A stretch of DNA of 64,000 nt from Sphingomonas sp. S-NIH.Pt15_0812 (GTDB taxonomy: Bacteria > Pseudomonadota > Alphaproteobacteria > Sphingomonadales > Sphingomonadaceae): contig NZ_QLJH01000006.1 in NCBI RefSeq assembly GCF_003951315.1, forward strand, positions 62,001 to 126,000, in the 5' to 3' direction. Below the pieces are notes generated by a model that worked only from the letters and a program-made list of their open reading frames with translations, searched no databases and had not been told where the DNA came from. The translations under genes were made by a program, and so were the position numbers. Numbering within the stretch: the stretch's first letter is position 1; each line of letters begins with the position of its first letter. Below, piece by piece: positions 43,056 to 50,790 of this stretch.

Positions 43056-44026
43056 CCGAGATGCGCGCACGGATCGCGGCGCTGGCGCAGCAACGATCCG
43101 ACCTCGCCGATCCACGCGATGCCGCGTCGCTGCTGGACCTGCTGCGCACGCTCTACCAGGTCGGGCGCGAGGATCTGCCGCTCGGCCGCTTGTTCGAGGG
43201 GCATGTCGATGCCGCCCAGATCGTCAGTCGCTATGGCACGGCGGCACAGCGGGCCTGGCTGGTCGACGCGGTCGCCCATGGCGCGGTGCTCGGCATGTGG
43301 AATGCCGACCTGCCGGGCGAGCCGATGCGGCTGGTGGATGGACGCCTGAACGGCGGCAAGAGCTTCGCCTCCGGTGCCGGGGTGATCAGCCACGTGCTTG
43401 TCACCATCGACCGGCCCGGAGGTCGACAGCTCCTGCTGCTCGATCTCGCCACCACGCCGCCGGTGATCGATCGCAGCATCTGGCGGGTCGTGGGCATGCA
43501 GCGATCCGAGACCCATCTGGTCCGCTGGAGCGACGTTCCGGTCGCAGACGACGCCCTGGTGGGCGCGCCCGGCGACTATGTGCGCGAGCCTTGGTTCAGC
43601 GGCGGCGCGCTGCGCTTCGCCAGCGTACAGGCGGGTGGCATCGCGCGGCTGGTCGACGGCACGCGGGATCATCTGGTCGCGATGGGACGGGCCGACGATC
43701 CACATCAGGCCGGACGCCTGGCCCGTCTCTACGCGCTGGCGGAGGCGGCGACGGCGGCGGTGCGGGCGGCGGCCGAAAACTGGTTCACCGACGCCGACGC
43801 CCGGTTGCCGCGCGTCGCCGCCGCGCGGGCCGCCGTCTATGCCGCCGGCGGCGAGGCGCTGATCCTGGTACAGGAGGCCATCGGGGTCCAGTCGCTGTTC
43901 CTCGACCACCCCCTCGCCGCGACCATCACCGATCTGTCGATGTACCTGCGGCAACCCGGACCCGATGCGCAGCGTATGCAGGTCGGCGCGGCGGTGGCGG
44001 CGGGGATCCTGCGGGTGGCGCTGTGA
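43052..44026 (+). CDS. Acyl-CoA dehydrogenase-like flavoprotein
   Basis: A 324-residue protein, shorter than the usual ~380 because the N-terminal helical domain is reduced. The middle beta-barrel is recognisable (AVLGMWNADLPGEPMRLVDG then LNGGKSFASGAGVISHVLVT), as is the C-terminal helical part with AGGIARLVDGTRDHLV and VQEAIGVQSLFLDHPL. The fold is that of the acyl-CoA dehydrogenase superfamily, which also contains flavin monooxygenases and N-oxygenases. A desaturation or oxygenation of an acyl chain is possible. It overlaps both neighbours by 4 nt. The catalytic Glu was not confidently located. Confidence 0.72.
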   Translation: MTEMRARIAALAQQRSDLADPRDAASLLDLLRTLYQVGREDLPLGRLFEGHVDAAQIVSRYGTAAQRAWLVDAVAHGAVLGMWNADLPGEPMRLVDGRLNGGKSFASGAGVISHVLVTIDRPGGRQLLLLDLATTPPVIDRSIWRVVGMQRSETHLVRWSDVPVADDALVGAPGDYVREPWFSGGALRFASVQAGGIARLVDGTRDHLVAMGRADDPHQAGRLARLYALAEAATAAVRAAAENWFTDADARLPRVAAARAAVYAAGGEALILVQEAIGVQSLFLDHPLAATITDLSMYLRQPGPDAQRMQVGAAVAAGILRVAL

Positions 44027-44676
44027 TCCCGCGCGCACGGTCGCCGCGATCGCTGCTGGTTGTGGCGCCGCATGCCGATGACGAGACCATCGCGGCCTAC
44101 ACACTCCTGTCCAGGCTGCGCCGACGCGGCGTCCTGACACGGGTGATCGTGGTCAGCGACGGCGCTGCATCGCATCCCAGCAGCCCTATGTGGCCGCGCG
44201 ATCGGCTCGTCCGGGAACGACGGCGCGAGACGCGTCGCGCGATGGGACGGATCGGCGTCCACGCGGCGGCGATCCGCTTTCTCGACCTGCCGGACAGCCG
44301 GTTGTTCGACCATGCGGACGCGGTCCGGCGTCACATCGGCCGAGCGGCGCGCGCCCTGCCCGCGCCGGTGCTGGCGCTCACCCCCTCCCCCAGCGACGCG
44401 CATCCCGACCATCGCGTCGTCGCGGCGGCGGCGCGGCGTCAGGCGGGCATCGCATGGTGGACCTATCCGGTCTGGCCGGCGGGCCAGCGCCTGCACGGCG
44501 CGCGGTCATTGCCGCTCTCCGCGCAGGAACGCCTCGCCAAACGTCAGGCGATCCGTAGCTATCGGACGCAATGCGGGCGGATCACCGACGATCCGAGCGG
44601 TTTCGCCATGTCCCCCCGGCAGATCGCCGCCTTCTCGCGTCCACAGGAAGTGTTCGCTCCCAGGGTCGGCCGATGA
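44023..44676 (+). CDS. PIG-L family deacetylase
   Basis: A 217-residue metal-dependent deacetylase. I use the GTG at 44023, which overlaps the previous stop (GTGA). The zinc motif is VVAPHADDETIA (usual AHPDDE), and the second site is SDAHPDHRVVAAA. The rest (VIVVSDGAASHPSS, RETRRAMGRIGV, FLDLPDSRLF) is typical of LmbE/PIG-L proteins. These remove acetyl from GlcNAc on lipids, inositol or small thiols. In this operon a GlcNAc added by the GT2 would be an obvious substrate, but that is inference. Confidence 0.9.
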   Translation: MIPRARSPRSLLVVAPHADDETIAAYTLLSRLRRRGVLTRVIVVSDGAASHPSSPMWPRDRLVRERRRETRRAMGRIGVHAAAIRFLDLPDSRLFDHADAVRRHIGRAARALPAPVLALTPSPSDAHPDHRVVAAAARRQAGIAWWTYPVWPAGQRLHGARSLPLSAQERLAKRQAIRSYRTQCGRITDDPSGFAMSPRQIAAFSRPQEVFAPRVGR

Positions 44677-45248
44677 AGCCGATCGCCCTGGACGGTTTCG
44701 AGCGGGTGTTCGCGGCCGATCCCGATCCGTGGCGGACCTTCACGAGCGACGATGAAGCGCGCAAGCGGCGTGCCATCCGCCATGCGATCGGCCCCGCGCG
44801 GCACGGCCGCATGCTGGAAATCGCGGCGGGCAATGGCTCGAACAGCCGGATGCTCGCGACGCGATCCCTCCGCCTCGACGCGACCGAGGCCACCGCCGCC
44901 GGTATCCGGCTGGTGGAGGCGGCCCTGTCCCCCTCCCGTCGCGCGCATGCGATCCGGCTGACGGTGCCGGGCCGCTTCCCCCGATCCCGGTATGACGCGA
45001 TCGTGATCGCGGAACTGCTCTATTATCTGTCGCCGGAAGCGATGCGCCGGACGGCGCGTGACACCGGCCGCGCGCTGCGATGCGGCGGCACGCTCGTGCT
45101 GGCGCATCATCGCGTCGATTTCCACGATTTCGTCCAACATGCCGCCGACTTGCACCGCATCTTCCTGGCGCAGACGGGCCGGCCGTGGCGGATCAGGATC
45201 GTCCGGCAGACGGGGCGATGGATCGTCCTCGCCTGCACGCGCCGTTGA
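44673..45248 (+). CDS. NodS-like SAM-dependent methyltransferase
   Basis: A 191-residue class I methyltransferase overlapping the deacetylase stop (ATGA). FERVFAADPDPWRTFTSDDE followed by ARKRRAI is the NodS-family N-terminal signature. Motif I is MLEIAAGNGSNSRML (usual LEIGCGxG), and YDAIVIAELLYYLSPEAM is the post-motif strand and helix. NodS N-methylates the de-acetylated glucosamine of Nod factors. Here the order deacetylase then methyltransferase follows the same logic. Fused PIG-L/methyltransferase proteins are known to me from database naming, which supports a real functional pair. It ends the operon. Confidence 0.85.
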   Translation: MKPIALDGFERVFAADPDPWRTFTSDDEARKRRAIRHAIGPARHGRMLEIAAGNGSNSRMLATRSLRLDATEATAAGIRLVEAALSPSRRAHAIRLTVPGRFPRSRYDAIVIAELLYYLSPEAMRRTARDTGRALRCGGTLVLAHHRVDFHDFVQHAADLHRIFLAQTGRPWRIRIVRQTGRWIVLACTRR

Positions 45249-45465
45249 CGATCGCGTTCCGCAAGGCCCGATCAGAGGCCGGAACAGCAAGGTCATCGGT
45301 CGCCACGCCGGCTTTAATCGTCCCACCGTCCTCGCCGAGGATGATGATCCGGGATTGATTGGGCCCTGCGTCAGGTGGACGTAGCGCCACGCTATGATCT
45401 TGATGGCCCTGCGGCGGGGACAAGCACCAGAAGACATGGACGCAGCCGGACGATATGAGCGCGGC

Positions 45466-46017
45466 ATGGCCCGTCTGCTACTGTTCAACAAACCCTTCGG
45501 GGTCTTGTCGCAATTCACGGATCGCGGATCGCCGACGGTTCGGTCGACCTTGTCCGACTTCATCGACGTGAAGGGCGTCTACCCGGCCGGAAGGCTCGAT
45601 CGGGACAGCGAGGGCCTGTTGCTATTATGTGATGACGGGCGGTTGCAGGCGCGGATCGCGGATCCACGCTTCAAGATGCCCAAGACCTATCTCGTGCAGG
45701 TCGAAGGTGATCCACAGGAACCGGAACTGGAACGCTTGCGCCAGGGTGTCCGGCTCAAGGACGGCATGACCCTGCCGGCCGATGTCGCCCGTATCGACGC
45801 GCCGGACCTGTGGACGCGCGATCCGCCGATCCGCCAGCGCAAGCTCATCCCCGACTGCTGGCTGAAGATTACGATCCGCGAAGGCCGCAACCGGCAAGTG
45901 CGCCGCATGACGGCGGCGGTCGGCCTGCCCACGCTGAGGCTCGTCCGCTGGTCGATCGGCGACTGGTCCGTCGCCGGGATCGCGCCGGGCCGGTTCGAGA
46001 CGCTGTCCGGCGGGTAG
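45466..46017 (+). CDS. rluE: 23S rRNA pseudouridine synthase RluE-like
   Basis: A 183-residue single-domain pseudouridine synthase without an S4 domain. The ATG at 45466 begins LLLFNKPFGVLSQFTDRG, the family's first strand; upstream ATG 45436 would add a short tail. The catalytic Asp is in GVYPAGRLDRDSEGLLLL. KMPKTYLVQVEGDPQE and IREGRNRQVRRMTAAVGLPT complete the RsuA/RluE pattern. It isomerises a uridine of 23S rRNA (position 2457 in E. coli). The 217-nt gap before it holds nothing I can name. Confidence 0.9.
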   Translation: MARLLLFNKPFGVLSQFTDRGSPTVRSTLSDFIDVKGVYPAGRLDRDSEGLLLLCDDGRLQARIADPRFKMPKTYLVQVEGDPQEPELERLRQGVRLKDGMTLPADVARIDAPDLWTRDPPIRQRKLIPDCWLKITIREGRNRQVRRMTAAVGLPTLRLVRWSIGDWSVAGIAPGRFETLSGG

Positions 46018-46189
46018 AGGGAAAAGGGCTGGCGGGCATGTAGATCCGAACCGTCCCCACCGCCGATTGCCGCCGACCGCGAAAGCTGGTTTGAGGCGTC
46101 GCTTCGGACGGGACGCTTGCAGCGTCTCGCAATCGGCTTTCCCGCCCCCTCGCGTGCACAAAGGCCATTAGGCAGGGTTTCGGATTTCC

Positions 46190-47020
46190 ATGAACTATCG
46201 CCATTCCTTCCATGCCGGCAACAGCGCCGATGTCGTGAAGCACAGCCTGCTGATCGCCCTCGTCCGGGCCTTGCAGCAGAAACAGGGCGCTTTGACCCTG
46301 ATCGACACCCATGCCGGTTGCGGGCTCTACGACCTGGGCGGCGAGCAGGCCCAACGCACCGGCGAAGCCGCACAGGGCGTGGTGCGCGCCTTTGCCGACC
46401 CGAACCCTTTGCTGGACGACTATCGTGCCGCGGTCCGGGCGGTGAATGTCGGGGCGGAGCCACGCCTCTATCCCGGCTCGCCGCGGTTCCTGGCACAGCT
46501 CCTGCGCACGCAGGACGTGCTGATCCTCAATGAGAAGCATCCCGAGGACGTGTACGCCCTGCGCGGCGCGATGCGCGGCACGCCGGCGGCCGTGCATGAG
46601 CGCGATGCCTATGAGCTTTGGCTGGCGATGCTGCCGACCCGCACCGGTCGCGGCGTGGTGGTGGTCGATCCGCCCTATGAGCAGACCGATGAACGCGACC
46701 GCATCACCGCCACCCTCGCGGCGGCGCACCGCAAATGGGCGCATGGCGTGACGGTCATTTGGTACCCGCTGAAAGACCGGGCGACGCATCGGCGGTGGAA
46801 GGACGATCTGCGACGGCTCGGCATTCCGAAATTCCTGTCGGTCGAGCACTGGCTCTATGATGCCGATCGGCCCGGCCTCTATAACGGTGCGGGGCTTTTC
46901 ATCGTCAATCCGCCTTATGCCTTCACTCAAGAGCTGCCACCGCTACTGGACGCCCTCCGCGCCGCACTGGCGCCGGAGGGGCATAGGGGCGGGATCACGG
47001 CCGATTGGGTGAACGATTGA
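46190..47020 (+). CDS. rlmJ: 23S rRNA (adenine2030-N6)-methyltransferase
   Basis: A 276-residue enzyme matching RlmJ from the first residue: MNYRHSFHAGNSADVVKHSL, then LIDTHAGCGLYDL as SAM site. The catalytic N6-adenine motif is VVVDPPYEQTDE (DPPY). The C-terminal GAGLFIVNPPYAFTQEL is also diagnostic. It methylates A2030 of 23S rRNA. It is preceded by a 172-nt gap behind rluE on the same strand, so two rRNA modification genes neighbour each other but are probably separate transcripts. Confidence 0.95.
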   Translation: MNYRHSFHAGNSADVVKHSLLIALVRALQQKQGALTLIDTHAGCGLYDLGGEQAQRTGEAAQGVVRAFADPNPLLDDYRAAVRAVNVGAEPRLYPGSPRFLAQLLRTQDVLILNEKHPEDVYALRGAMRGTPAAVHERDAYELWLAMLPTRTGRGVVVVDPPYEQTDERDRITATLAAAHRKWAHGVTVIWYPLKDRATHRRWKDDLRRLGIPKFLSVEHWLYDADRPGLYNGAGLFIVNPPYAFTQELPPLLDALRAALAPEGHRGGITADWVND

Positions 47021-47108
47021 GAAGGAGCCCGGCCCCCTTCATCGCTGGCGTGCCGGTCGATGCCGGCGGCGATGAGGCCGACGTTTCGCCATGGCTGAAA
47101 GCCAGGAA

Positions 47109-47456
47109 TTAATACGAGGGATCGACATGTTGCCCGGGCACCTGCCGATCGCCCGGAAAGACTGCGATGAGCGCCGAGATCAACGCGGCTTCACCGTAAG
47201 GCTTTTGGAGGACCGGGACATGGGCGTGCCGCTCGGGGAGGCGAAGCTGCTCGCCATAACTTGTCGCAAACATGAAGGGGATGCCGTTCCTCAGCAGATG
47301 ATCGGCGATCGGAAGGCTGTCGGCCTCCCCGATAGCGACGTCCAGGATCGCCAAGGCGGGGGCGCAGGTTCGTATCCGTTCAAAGGCGTCCGCCACCGTC
47401 GCCGCGATCACGACATTCTCAACGCCGACCCTCGACAACAGGGCGACTCTATCCAC
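47109..47456 (-). pseudogene. Receiver-domain protein lacking its N-terminus
   Basis: The readable ~115 residues, opening at a GTG (47456) directly behind a stop codon, cover only the later part of a response-regulator receiver. IAATVADAFERIRTCAPALAI comes first, then ILDVAIGEADS with the phospho-acceptor Asp, GIPFMFATSYGE (the FATGUY-type strand) and VPVLQKPYGEAA with the conserved Lys-Pro. The first beta strand and acidic pocket (about 20-25 residues) are absent. Exactly at the break the minus strand switches to a recombinase 5' end (47457-47551). The gene is therefore probably broken by an insertion and deletion event. Confidence 0.65.
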
Positions 47457-47551
47457 TCACGCTTACCGGCGAATCGATTTCGCTCCCTCGCCGGAATGAC
47501 TCGACGGAAATAATAGGTGCCGCCTTCGCGCCGATATAGGTGCGTGCCCAT
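47457..47551 (-). pseudogene. 5' fragment of a tyrosine recombinase (phage-type integrase)
   Basis: From the ATG at 47551 the frame reads GTHLYRREGGTYYFRRVIPA then RERNRFAGKREWIES. This is the typical opening of integrases with the DUF6538-like N-terminal beta domain. After about 31 residues similarity stops where receiver-gene sequence begins (near 47457). No catalytic domain is present. The frame runs on in the receiver DNA to 47408 without family resemblance. It is a scar of a mobile element, consistent with the adjacent toxin genes and tRNA-Thr. Confidence 0.55.
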
Positions 47552-47758
47552 GCCTTCGTCCTTGCCACATTTGCAGCAGACAACCGCATCAGATGGCTGT
47601 TTTCTGTGCTTTCCGCAGCCGAAACAGCCACTTGCGAAGGGTGGTGCCCCACGGGGGACAAAACTTGGCACTTAGATCATTGGAAAAATTTCGATCAGTC
47701 GCCGGTAATAGAAATGAAGGAGGCCATGATCACGCTGTTTTACAACTCCAGCCGGCGC

Positions 47759-48061
47759 TCAGTCCCTCGCGTCGCGCAGCGCTTCCAACTCGGCCAGTTT
47801 GACGGGATCGTCAGCTGCCAGCGCCTCTTCAAGATACAAGCTATGGGCGATATTGCGCACCACCTCCTGCGCTTCGCCACTGTATCCCTCTGCTATAATC
47901 GGAAACGCATCCACCAGCTCGCGGAGAAATCCTTTGTCCATCTCTTCCAGATGGCCGGCGAGCGATTCGGTCATCTTCACGGCAGTGTCGAGATTGAGTT
48001 CCTCCTCACCAGTCAACGTCAAGAACACATAATGTTCTGCGATCAAACTCGCAACCTGCAT
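47759..48061 (-). CDS. Probable immunity protein of the adjacent toxin
   Basis: A 100-residue, strongly acidic, all-helical-looking protein (TGEEELNLDTAVKMTES, HLEEMDKGFLRELVDAF, YLEEALAADDPVKLAELEAL). It follows directly behind the toxin gene; a GTG at 48070 overlapping the toxin stop is an alternative start to the ATG at 48061. Size, acidity against a basic toxin domain, and position immediately 3' all fit an immunity protein of a polymorphic toxin system. No known immunity family was recognised, so the role is inferred from context. Confidence 0.6.
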   Translation of the reverse strand: MQVASLIAEHYVFLTLTGEEELNLDTAVKMTESLAGHLEEMDKGFLRELVDAFPIIAEGYSGEAQEVVRNIAHSLYLEEALAADDPVKLAELEALRDARD

Positions 48062-48066
48062 AGCAA

Positions 48067-49176
48067 TCACGGCTTGACTACCTTCACGTGAATATTGGCG
48101 ACTTTCATCTTCTTGAACAACTTCAGTGCCTTGGCTTTCTGAACAGGAGTAGGAACCTCCCACGTACCTATCAGGCGATGTTCTGCCAGCACCTCCGATT
48201 GTCGCAAGAGCTGGGCTCGGGCGTGGGGAGCATCGACCACCTTCCATTTCCGGTCGATCACGTAATCGCCCTGAATGCCGTCGAACTTGACTGGCCGCTT
48301 CGAACCGTCCGCCATAGTTCGCATCAGCGTCGTCGCCCGACCGGGCTGGGCACCCGTCGCAGCGTCGTTGCAAGCCTTCCAGGGCTTTTGCGACTTGGTC
48401 GTCTCCGTTACCCAGCCGATCTGCGGCGGATCAAAGGTCGTGCGCGGCCTCGCCATGCGTAGTCGACGCAATACAGCCGCCTTCGAGAGCGCCGCCCCCG
48501 GCGCTGCCGCCAGCGCAACGTTCCCGGCAACTGTCCCCGTTACACGACCGATATCCCGCGCCGACGCATTGGCGACGGCGCTTGCCGCACGCGAAGCCTG
48601 GATACGGGCGGGCGTATCCTCGGCAGCGATCGCAGCATCAATCATACCCGCGATACCGCGACCGGCGTTGCGAACGGTGGCGACCGGATTCGTCGTCAGC
48701 GCAGCGCGGACTCCTGCCACCGTTTGCATCCCAACGTCGTAAAGTCCTTCGCCTACGCCACCGACGAATTCGGTGACAGGGTTCGGCTGGTTGCCGGGCC
48801 GCGATCCCTCAACGGGCTCGGGCTTTACTTTGGGCGACGCACGATTCACCGGCCGCTGGCCATCTTCCGCCGCCGTTTCGGCACGTGACGTTCCGGCCTT
48901 CGGCAATGCTGAATTCCTCGACTTGCTACGATCCCATAGAACAGGGGCGGGATTAGAACTGTTCAGAGCCCGGCGTTTCTCACTGCTAACCGCGTCGGTC
49001 CCGCTCGCACCATAATGGCGTCCCGCGCCAGCAAATGTGAACCGGCCGTCCTCCGGATCGTGCCACGGATTGAATTTGAGTTCGAGACCGTCAGGACTGA
49101 GCGCAGGCGGCAGCTTGCCGGTTCGCAGCCACCATGAAAAAGCGCTCGATTGCTTGCCGCCAGAGGTTTTGATCAT
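48067..49176 (-). CDS. Polymorphic-toxin-like protein with C-terminal restriction-endonuclease-fold domain
   Basis: A 369-residue protein, start ATG 49176 (alternative 49194). The N-terminal part has the conserved ELKFNPWHDPEDGRFTFAG motif (residues ~33-51), then a Pro/Ser/Arg-rich linker. A hydrophobic Gly/Ala-rich region follows (residues ~130-235, VGGVGEGLYDVGMQTVAG and GTVAGNVALAAAPGAALS), as in pre-toxin domains of effectors. The last ~90 residues contain VKFDGIQGDYVIDRKW, an Asp-x8-Asp-x-Lys arrangement (D299, D308, K310) like PD-(D/E)xK nuclease toxins. No signal peptide, PAAR or RHS repeats were found, so the export route is unknown. Base composition is visibly less GC-rich than the surroundings. 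Confidence 0.65.
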   Translation of the reverse strand: MIKTSGGKQSSAFSWWLRTGKLPPALSPDGLELKFNPWHDPEDGRFTFAGAGRHYGASGTDAVSSEKRRALNSSNPAPVLWDRSKSRNSALPKAGTSRAETAAEDGQRPVNRASPKVKPEPVEGSRPGNQPNPVTEFVGGVGEGLYDVGMQTVAGVRAALTTNPVATVRNAGRGIAGMIDAAIAAEDTPARIQASRAASAVANASARDIGRVTGTVAGNVALAAAPGAALSKAAVLRRLRMARPRTTFDPPQIGWVTETTKSQKPWKACNDAATGAQPGRATTLMRTMADGSKRPVKFDGIQGDYVIDRKWKVVDAPHARAQLLRQSEVLAEHRLIGTWEVPTPVQKAKALKLFKKMKVANIHVKVVKP

Positions 49177-49304
49177 GCTGCCCCGCCTTGACATTGCAAG
49201 GTAGAACATATGTAGAACACTCAACAGAAAGTCGAGCTGGCGATACGACAACCCCGCGCGCTGGTGCCGGCATTTGTCCTCTATGAGGTGCGATTTCATG
49301 AGAG

Positions 49305-49380
49305 TGGTGCCGGTTGCAGGACTCGAACCCGCGACCTCCGCTTTACAAAAGCATTGCTCTACCAACTGAGCTAAACCGGC
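49305..49380 (-). tRNA. tRNA-Thr (anticodon UGU)
   Basis: On the minus strand the acceptor stem is GCCGGTT/AACCGGC, the D-arm is GCTCAGTTGGTAGAGC, the anticodon loop is TTTGTAA (anticodon TGT) and the T-loop is GGTTCGAGTCC. CCA is encoded at 49305-49307. The anticodon stem shows one mismatch at its far end. The toxin gene and recombinase scar lie directly downstream of its 3' end, a common position for integrating elements. A 9-nt repeat of its 3' end (TGGTGCCGG) occurs at 49262-49270. Confidence 0.93.
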
Positions 49381-49462
49381 CCTGGACGTCCGCTATCAAA
49401 GCAGCGGCCGGAAGCCAACACCTGCCTGCGCTTTTCAGGCGGAATCCAGCGGCCGCGTCGGG

Positions 49463-50179
49463 TCAGTCCGCAGCGTCGTCCTGTTCCGCAACCCACGGGG
49501 CGATCCGGAAACAGGGTGCGGGCAAGTGCATCTCGCACAATATGCCGCCTGGCCGGTAGGTGAAGGCAGTCGTCGCGCCGAGCTGATAGGCCAGGCCCTC
49601 CTCGACATAATGGCGACCGAAGCCGCGCACCTGTTGCGCGCCCGCGACCATCGACACGCCGCCCTCGCTCCAGGCGAAGTGGAGCGCGCCGTCCTTGCCC
49701 CGTGTCCACCCCACCTGGAGTATGCCGCGCGACTGGCTGAGCGCGCCATATTTGACCGCGTTGGTGGCAAGCTCGTGCACGGCCAGCGCCACCACCTCGA
49801 TGCTGTCGTCGCATATGTAGCAGGGCGGCCCGGCGATCGCGCAGCGGCCGGTGTCGAGGCATTGGCTGGTCACCAGTTCGTCGCGGACGATCTCCTCCAG
49901 ATCGACCGATCGCCCCCGGCCCTGCGACATCACCCCCTGATAGCGGGCGATCGCGGTGAAGCGCCCTTCGAAATGCGCGAGGAATTCATCAATCGAATGA
50001 CCGTTGTCCTGCGTACGCCGCAGGATCGAACGCACGATCGCGATCAGATTCATCAGTCGATGACGGGTATAGACATCATCCCTCGATGTCGCTGCGCGGC
50101 CGGTTCGATCCGCACCGGCCTGATCCTTCGGCATCTGTTCCGGCGTCGATACCGACATCATCGTCACCACGCCTTTCAT
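49463..50179 (-). CDS. HWE-family sensor histidine kinase without sensor domain
   Basis: A 238-residue protein from the ATG at 50179; ATGs at 50161/50158 are alternatives and a TTG lies further up. The phospho-acceptor region is YTRHRLMNLIAIVRSILRR, and the ATP domain has VALAVHELATNAVKYGAL, where HWE/HisKA_2 kinases carry their N-box. The terminal GRHYVEEGLAYQLGATTAFTY is also typical. No PAS, GAF or membrane segment is present, so input must come through another protein. It is divergent from a receiver-only regulator (50304-50693), its likely partner. Such kinases feed the general stress response in sphingomonads. Confidence 0.85.
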   Translation of the reverse strand: MKGVVTMMSVSTPEQMPKDQAGADRTGRAATSRDDVYTRHRLMNLIAIVRSILRRTQDNGHSIDEFLAHFEGRFTAIARYQGVMSQGRGRSVDLEEIVRDELVTSQCLDTGRCAIAGPPCYICDDSIEVVALAVHELATNAVKYGALSQSRGILQVGWTRGKDGALHFAWSEGGVSMVAGAQQVRGFGRHYVEEGLAYQLGATTAFTYRPGGILCEMHLPAPCFRIAPWVAEQDDAAD

Positions 50180-50303
50180 CCAAGCCGGTGACGCTTCTAT
50201 ATCGATCAAACTAAATAACTGTAAATGAATTGCGTTTTAATGCATCTTCATACCTTGAGACATCGCCGTTCGTCGGCGGCCGACAAGGCGATGGAATTGA
50301 GTG

Positions 50304-50693
50304 ATGATTGATCCATCTTTATCGGGTCTGCACATCCTGGTGGTGGAGGACGAGTATCTGCTCGCCGACGATTTGCGCACCCAGCTGGGCCACGCCGGAG
50401 CCGAAGTCGCCGGGCCGTTCGCGACGGTCGCGCAAGCGGCGGCATGGCTGGCCCGGGGCGCTACGGTCGACTTCGCCCTGCTGGACATCAATCTGGGCGG
50501 AACCCTGATCTTCGATCTGGTCGATGCGTTGCGAGCCCGCGCGATACCGATCGCTTTCCTGACCGGCTACGGCGAGAGCGCCATTCCGGCGGCTTATGCC
50601 GGCATTCCGGTGCTCGACAAGGCGGTGATGTTCGGCATGTCGGACCGACTGATAGCGCGGATCGCCGGGGAGATCGGCAAGGTGCCGGCCTGA
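50304..50693 (+). CDS. Single-domain response regulator (FATGUY-like receiver) with altered switch region
   Basis: A 129-residue receiver with no output domain. The acidic pocket is HILVVEDEYLLADDL, the phospho-acceptor is in FALLDINLGG, and the beta-4 strand is IPIAFLTGYGES, a variant of the PFxFATGY motif of FATGUY regulators. The usual Lys-Pro at beta-5 is replaced: VLDKAVMFG keeps Lys but not the following Pro-Phe/Tyr. It is divergent from the small HWE kinase. It probably relays or sinks phosphate in the stress network. The ATG at 50304 follows a GGAA-type site; an adjacent GTG is possible. Confidence 0.85.
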   Translation: MIDPSLSGLHILVVEDEYLLADDLRTQLGHAGAEVAGPFATVAQAAAWLARGATVDFALLDINLGGTLIFDLVDALRARAIPIAFLTGYGESAIPAAYAGIPVLDKAVMFGMSDRLIARIAGEIGKVPA

Positions 50694-50790
50694 CGCCACG
50701 CGCATAAGGCACAAATGATCCGACCGATCGCGCCGGCCGCCCGACCGATCAGCACCAGCGCCCATGTGCCGGTCGCCGCAAGGCGGACGG

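Noticed and set aside
45193..45423. A 76-residue minus-strand frame in the gap before rluE
   Set aside because: It overlaps the end of the methyltransferase gene, has no convincing ribosome site and no recognisable domain. A weak likeness to a recombinase tail could not be supported.
49262..49313. Direct repeat TGGTGCCGG at the tRNA-Thr 3' end and at 49262-49270 as att sites
   Set aside because: The repeat is only 9 nt and the two copies are 43 nt apart, too close to bracket the toxin genes. It may be chance or a minor remnant, so it is not annotated as attL/attR.
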